Positions 58,558-64,000 of a DNA stretch of 64,000 bases are shown one piece after another. The DNA lies in assembly GCA_047495785.1 (NCBI GenBank), contig JBLDXI010000032.1, positions 2,480,001-2,544,000 of the forward strand, in the 5' to 3' direction. Both the position numbers and the translations under genes were made by a program. The notes below the pieces were generated by a model that was not told the origin of the DNA, did not search any database, and saw only the letters and a list, made by a program, of their open reading frames with translations. This DNA comes from Lepidodermella squamata. Lineage: Eukaryota > Gastrotricha. Position 1 is the stretch's first letter. Every line of letters starts with the position of its first letter.

Positions 58558-61500
58558 TCACGACTGTTTAGCACGCTTGTTACTTTTAGAAAAAGAATCG
58601 TCATAATGAGGATCACTGGGTTCAGATCGCTTCAAAGATCCATCGCGATTTTCCTGAGCTTCGCCGAAAAATATATCGATAAGATGTTCTTGTTTTCCGG
58701 CCAGTGCCGAGTCGACAGGGGTATTGCCGAGCGCATCGACCGCCTGGCAATTAGCACCTCGCTCTTTCAGAAGCCTCACAATATCGCCAAAGCCAAAATA
58801 CGCTGCAAGATGTAACGGCGTAGCCCTGCTAGTTTCATCAGTTACGTTGATACTAGCCCCATTGTCGAGCAGGAACCTCACCAATTCGATGTGGCCGTAT
58901 GAACTCGCTAAATGAAGCGGGGTTCGGCCGAATTCGCCTGGAACGTCGATTCCGGCTCCTCGTTGATGTAGTAGCCGGGCAATGTCGAGTTGCCCCAACC
59001 CAGCTGCGTAGTGTAGCGGCGAATTCCGCGCACGGTTACTCGACCAGACTTTACACCCGAAATTCACGAGAGTTTCAACAGCAGGTAAATTCCGAGCCTT
59101 GATGGCTGCATGGAGTATGGAATCGCCCTCTGCATTGATCGCGTCTCTTACAATGAACTGGCCATGTTGAGCTAAAACATCGCGAATGGTTACCAAATCG
59201 CCATCATCAACCGCTTTGAACAATGCTTCGCCGGGTTTTGCGTATTTCCGTTTCGGCAAATCAGCCGAATTCGCTGCCATGGCTGCGGCCACGGGCGGAC
59301 GTGGCGCTTGATTGGACGATAAAATTCGTTGCGCCTGCTGGTTTTGGCGGACGCCATTCATAATTTGACCTGCTGCTGCTGCTCCAGTTCGAGGTGGCTC
59401 GATAACAACGGGCGGCAGTGGCATGTTATTTCGGGTGGGGGGCCTCACGACTTTTTCAGCGGCGGCTTCAAATCGACGCATTGCCTCCTGTCTTTGCATA
59501 GCACCATTAAATTGCAGATCGGCTTGTTCCCTGGCGGAGAGTGCTTGCTGATCAGCTCTTCTAGCCGCCTGCCGCTGAGCCTGGGCGGCTTCAATCCGAG
59601 CCTGGGCTGCTCGAAGCTGGGCTATTTCAGCTTGCCGCGCCGCCATAGCTCGTTCATGGTGCATCCTTGCCATACCAGCTTGCTGAAGAGCCATAGCCTC
59701 GATGTGACGGGCGTGTAGGACTTCTGCCGGTATGTGAGCTCCTCTAGGATGCCGTCCCTGAGCGGCACCGTTCTGTGGAAAGACATGATTGATATTCGGA
59801 AATGGCGCCACACCAGGAACAACGGGTAATACCTGCGGCATCCCGGGCATGCCACCTGGAAATCCGGGCCTTATAGGGAGTCGAACTCCATGTCCCATTA
59901 GGTGGGGTGGGAAGATCACGGGTCCGTGGTTATGTGGCGCAATAAGTGCAGGCGCGGCCGCTGCAGCTAACCGTTTAGCCTTTAGGACGTCCATGTCCTT
60001 CTTATGATCAGCGGCCAGCTTTTCCAGCTCCGATTTGTCAGCTTTACCCAGTTCGACGAGTTTATTGACACGATCCATATCAGCCACATACTTCGCTTCC
60101 GCCTGAAACAGAGTAATAATTAATAATGGATCGTTTCAATGTTCTTCCTTCAAATTATTTGCCCAAAAAATTCTAGATTTCAGGTGCTTGACCTAATCTA
60201 ATTGGCCAGACTTGGGATTAGTCTCAAGCTCAGGTCACAATTTTTTAATCGGCTCAATCGGGTCAAGCTACCTTAATGGCGGGAAGCAGTGATAAATACC
60301 GCAGCAAATTCGAAACTTTGGACAGTTTTACGTCTAGAGTTGAGGAACAGATATTGCTTTTTAACTCTCGCTGAATTCTTTACTGAAATTTGTGATTCAA
60401 ATGCATTTGCTATGCTTGGAAGCTTGAAACCAGATTGAAAACCATTTAAATGGTCAAATATCTAAAACAAACCTCAAGTTCCCCAACAGTAAGGTTGTCT
60501 TGGGCAGCCGGGTCTACCCATAGCTTGCATTTCTTGCACTGACCACATGGCATGCCAGGATTAGTAGGATGATTGCAAAAATGATTGTAATCGATGTTTG
60601 GTTCACGGCAGATGTAACACATTTTACCACCGCATGAACACGTTAGCTTATTGCAACCTTGATTTTTCACCAAAGGCGTTTTGCATTTCGGACATTTCCG
60701 AATTACGGCTTCAGTCATTTTCTCCTCGAGAGCGCGACGCGCTGCAGTTGCATCATTCGACTCGAGTTCTTCACACTTCTTCCCAGCATGCTCAGCCGAC
60801 CACGGAACATGGCAGTGCCGACAACTATGATGCTTACAAGAAGCGCAGGCTAAAACCTGTACTTCAGCTGGCAATTCGAACTGCATCTGGCACTTTGGAC
60901 ACCGGACTAGGTCGTCTATCGAAGCTTGAATGATATTCGAGGCCGCGATACGCTCATCTAAACGAGCTAACAAATCCTCGGGAATGCAACTGGTTAGTAA
61001 TGCTGAAAAAATTGAAATTAAAATGAGATCATTCTAGCAAAATGTGACTTACATCTCGCAAAAGGTGCCTCGCAGTTATTTTCCATGCACTCCAAAAATC
61101 CGTGTTTGACTCCGTCTTGGATTTTATTTTTGACGTAATCAGTCAGGCAGGGATTGCAGAATAAATGCCCCTCGCAGCAAGCGACCATCTTGACAAAATC
61201 AGTCTCGCAAAAACAGCATTGACACTCAAGTTGGCCACCTGAATGGCCGCCGGCTGATGACGACCTGGTTTCCTCATCAACCGATAAACCGCCCATTGCG
61301 ACAAGCGGCTGCTCTGATGATTTAGTCAAGTCATCAGCGCTTTTCGATTTCGCAGCATTGCTTGATGAAGCAACATTTGAATGACTAGCCCCACTGGTAC
61401 TTGGCATGTCGAGGTTTTGCGATTTAACGGGGCTTTCAGGTCTCGGGTCTGGAGGATTATTCGGTCCGGCAGGTGTGTAGCCATTATTAAACAGGTCTTC

Positions 61501-61736
61501 AACTATCATCTGAGACAATTCCCCGACCATTTCCTCGCCCAATTCAACCTGGTCAAAGGGCACATTGCCATCGCCCAACACGCCGGTATTCACCAGCAGC
61601 GTTGAAATTTTGTTTTTCAGGAAGGTAGCATCGCAATCAGGTATAATTTCTGTCTGGGAAAAACGATCAACAGACGTTGAAGATAGAGAATTTTTAAATC
61701 TTTTTCACGTACCACTGCTTTGAAAATAGCAGCCAT
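58558..61736 (-). CDS. RNF216-like RBR ubiquitin ligase with C-terminal ankyrin repeats, gene 2
   Basis: Four exons: 61713-61736, 61053-61653, 60473-61002 and 58558-60102; 899 residues. Exon 1 is 8 codons (MAAIFKAV), then TEIIPDCDATFLKNKIS. A Ser-rich linker precedes RING1 (CQCCFCETDF...CCEGHLFCNPC). IBR: CPKCQMQFEL...CASCKHHSCRHC. RING2: CPKCKTPLVKNQGCNKLTCSC, then CYICREPNIDYNHFC and KCKLW. A long Ala/Gln-rich helical region with many ARQAEIAQLR-type repeats connects to about five ankyrin repeats (SPLHYAAGLGQ, PLHLASSYGH, PLHLAAYFGF). Fewer introns than gene 1, but the RBR-to-ankyrin junction is at the same codon context (AEAK). An AG acceptor-like site and a short upstream ATG frame lie before the start, 184 bases from the gene 3 stop. 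Confidence 0.88.
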
Positions 61737-61920
61737 CAAGAACTCATTGCGTCTTCTACAACGATCTATAAAATTAAGGCGGATTTTTATCATGCAAAAT
61801 ATAATTTGTATTCATTTTTCTTTCTTTTCAACGATAATCGCAACAAAACGATGATATAGAACTCTAAATCTGGAGATTTCTCATTATATCAGAAACAAAG
61901 CATGAGATAGCCTAGCGTTT

Positions 61921-63830
61921 TCAGTCCATGTCATCAATGTTACAGCCTTCACTCAGTAAGACCGCCAGATCTTTAAAACCGCCCCGTTCAGCGGCTTCGC
62001 TCGGCGTGAGGCCATCGAAGTCGAGCGCGTTTAAATCGGCGCCGTATTCAACGAGTAGCTTCACCACGTCGGCCCGGCCGTAGTAAGCGGCTAGATGAAG
62101 CGCAGTCGCCCCGCTGTAGTCGTCAACGTCATCTAACGAGGCGTTGGATTTGAGTAGTAATTGAGTACAAGCTAATTCGCCGTAAGCGCTTGATAAATGT
62201 AATGGGAATCGGCCTAAATCGCCAGCCATAGATTTTGCACCGCATTTCAGCAACTTATCGACAACTTCAGGGTACCCCCAAGCAGCAGCACAGTGAAGGG
62301 CTGTATTACCCGCATCGTTTCTAATATTTACATCACAACCCGCCGCTACTAATTCTTCGATTGCGGCTGGATTGCAGCATTCGACGGCTTTGAAGAGTCG
62401 GGCGCAAAAATCGAGTTGAGCTTTGCCTGACGAACTGGTTTGAGCTTTCATAACAACTGGTTTCTTTGGATAGCCGTTTTGAAACAGGTCGTCAACGACC
62501 ATTTCAGCAACATGTGGCACAACTTCGGTTGACACGCGGATCGAGTTGAATTGAACGTCGGCAGATTCGATGTAATTGAGCATCTGCAATGTTCTGAGGA
62601 TTTTAGACTGCAAAAAGTCACTTTCACAGTCGGGCAGCAAATGAAACTGAAAAACAAGAAAAAATATTCGTTTTTATCTAGAGTGGAGCTTGTCTTAGAT
62701 ATATATGTACGCGATTTCCCTGCTCGCACAAATGGGAATTAAATAGCTAATACTGTTAAATGGACACTCGCTACTTCAATCCAATAACAATCGACCTAGA
62801 TCAGGTTCGGCGACGGTTGACTAGAATGAATAACTTTCTTAGTGCTCCCTCGAAAAGGTCAGCTATTCATTGCGGTTTCGTGCCCGTGTATTTTTGTCAG
62901 CTTTTCTCTTCTGAGTACCGAACCGATAGATGTTGGTTGAAACGTCGCACGAATATATAACATCTTCATGAAATAAAATGACTCGAAACTGCACAAGTAT
63001 CTTGCTAAAATATCGTCTTTTCTCTTCTATTTCATTTTTTACTGACCTAATTGGCCGCTGATGGAAAGGACACCATAAAATATGTTATGTTTCTGTTTTT
63101 ATGTTCATCGCGCTGAGGTAGCTCAAACTATCGTTCTTCAATCGCTGGATATGGCCATTCTATCGCCGAAGTAATGGATGGCGCTGTGATATCACGCCAA
63201 GTTGATTGTAGAGTATGAAGATCTCGGAATCGCGGAGTTGAGATAGCCACAGGATATGCGTATCTATTCCCCATAGTTATGTGCGAATCAACATGACGTT
63301 GATGTTACACCACTTTGATAGCGATCAAGGAAGAAATAGGCCATTCACCCGCCACAAAACAATCGTTTTGTCTCGCTCGTAGTCAGGCGACGTTACTGTT
63401 TACATTACAAAGTCACTCTTTGGCAAATGCTCAGTCCTTTGGGCTTCCGCTTATGGGGTACTAGTTTCCGTCATCGACGATCGAGAAAAAGTCCTATTGG
63501 ATTGGCTATACCGCCACTGGCCACCGCCCAGAGTGGGTCCGTTCTAGATTACGCTTTGATCAACTTCGAAAGTTTCCATCGGATGGATAAGATGACCGTA
63601 ATAGATACTATGGACATTTCGGACCATCGATAGCCCGAGAAAAGCCCATCCTAGAGCGAATGCACATTGCACATTGACGAGAAAATCTTTGGTACAGAGC
63701 TGCGCAACATTCACCCTAACCCTAAAATCTAAACCTATGAACGAGCAGCCTCTTTTCAATAATTCGTGGCAATAAGATTTCTGCTTAAGAAGTTGAAAAA
63801 ACTTACGACTGAATTGAAAACTTCGGCCAT
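61921..63830 (-). CDS. RBR-less paralogue: shared N-terminal domain fused directly to ankyrin repeats, gene 3
   Basis: Two exons, 63807-63830 and 61921-62646; 249 residues. Exon 1 (MAEVFNSV, followed by GTAAGT) was found by analogy with genes 1 and 2; all three have 8-10 codon first exons in phase 0. Exon 2 begins FHLLPDCESDFLQSKIL, matching the IPDC motif of the other two, and keeps EMVVDDLFQNGY as in gene 2. It then runs straight into ankyrin repeats (LFKAVECCNPAAIEELV, ALHCAAAWGY, PLHLSSAYGE, ALHLAAYYGR). RING1, IBR and RING2 are absent. The frame is intact with no stops, so it is probably a real gene rather than a relic. The 1160-base intron contains small frames without meaning. Confidence 0.75.
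62647..63806 (-). other. Long intron of RBR-ankyrin gene 3
   Basis: Intron with GTAAGT donor at 63806 and TTTTTCAG acceptor at 62647. Apart from short frames at 63427-63849 on both strands and two CCCTAA units near 63712-63726, I see nothing in it. Confidence 0.6.
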
Positions 63831-64000
63831 CCCAAAACACTATCAACACAAAAATAAAACTCTATTCAATTAAAAAATTGCATATAAAGAAGAATCAGAT
63901 AATGAAAATTGGATTGAGTAAGAAATCATAACAAAGTTGGCACATTGAAATTAATTCTTTGAGTATTTATCGAACATCTTGACAATTTTTGGTAGCTTTC

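Noticed and set aside
53869-61593. Assignment of the array to ANKIB1
   Set aside because: The ankyrins are C-terminal and the RBR has RNF216-type YDHFC and CSLW features, unlike the Ariadne group.
63710-63730. Telomere-like CCCTAACCCTAA
   Set aside because: Only two units inside an intron; not enough to suggest a telomere or an interstitial telomeric block.

Overview
The window is nuclear DNA of a small-genome invertebrate animal. Almost every gene is split by short introns of about 50-60 bases with GTAAG-type donors and T-rich TTTCAG-type acceptors. The gene content is metazoan (JNK, a G12/13-class G-alpha, mahogunin-type RING protein, NudE, germ cell-less, CABIN1-like, selenoprotein S). 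Intron style, close head-to-tail gene pairs and a STELLO/DUF288-type gene point to an ecdysozoan such as a nematode or tardigrade. I cannot name the species. Where I give exon coordinates, I read them from the sequence and checked that the spliced length is a multiple of three.

Layout. 1-8.6 kb: a CABIN1-like gene (minus, runs off the left edge) behind eIF3g, then a plus-strand pair (C1orf52-like, G-alpha 12/13) and an unrecognised coiled-coil gene. 10-13 kb: JNK and selenoprotein S on minus; selenoprotein S has a penultimate UGA codon and a textbook SECIS element. 16-23 kb: three tandem SLC17-type transporters, the first carrying a complete four-exon DUF288 glycosyltransferase-like gene on the opposite strand inside one intron. 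23.7-26.7 kb: a germ cell-less-like BTB gene with a long N-terminal extension. 27.6-42.3 kb: UBFD1, NudE, 2-oxoglutarate dehydrogenase E1, MGRN1-like, TIGAR-like and USP39, all plus. 43-51 kb: a secreted protein with two three-finger domains, and two tandem TGN38/KCT2-like membrane proteins. 51-54 kb: a protease-fold gene lacking its catalytic serine, a foldback element, and a hAT-type nonautonomous element with an 8-base target duplication.

54-64 kb: the most unusual region, an array of three minus-strand paralogues. Two join an RNF216-type RBR ubiquitin-ligase module to C-terminal ankyrin repeats. The third keeps the shared N-terminal domain and the ankyrin repeats but has no RBR module.

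How the genes relate. Most are unrelated housekeeping or signalling genes. The local themes are tandem duplication (transporters, TGN38-like pair, RBR-ankyrin array) and tightly spaced same-strand neighbours with a splice-acceptor-like site just before the downstream ATG, which suggests polycistronic transcription with trans-splicing.
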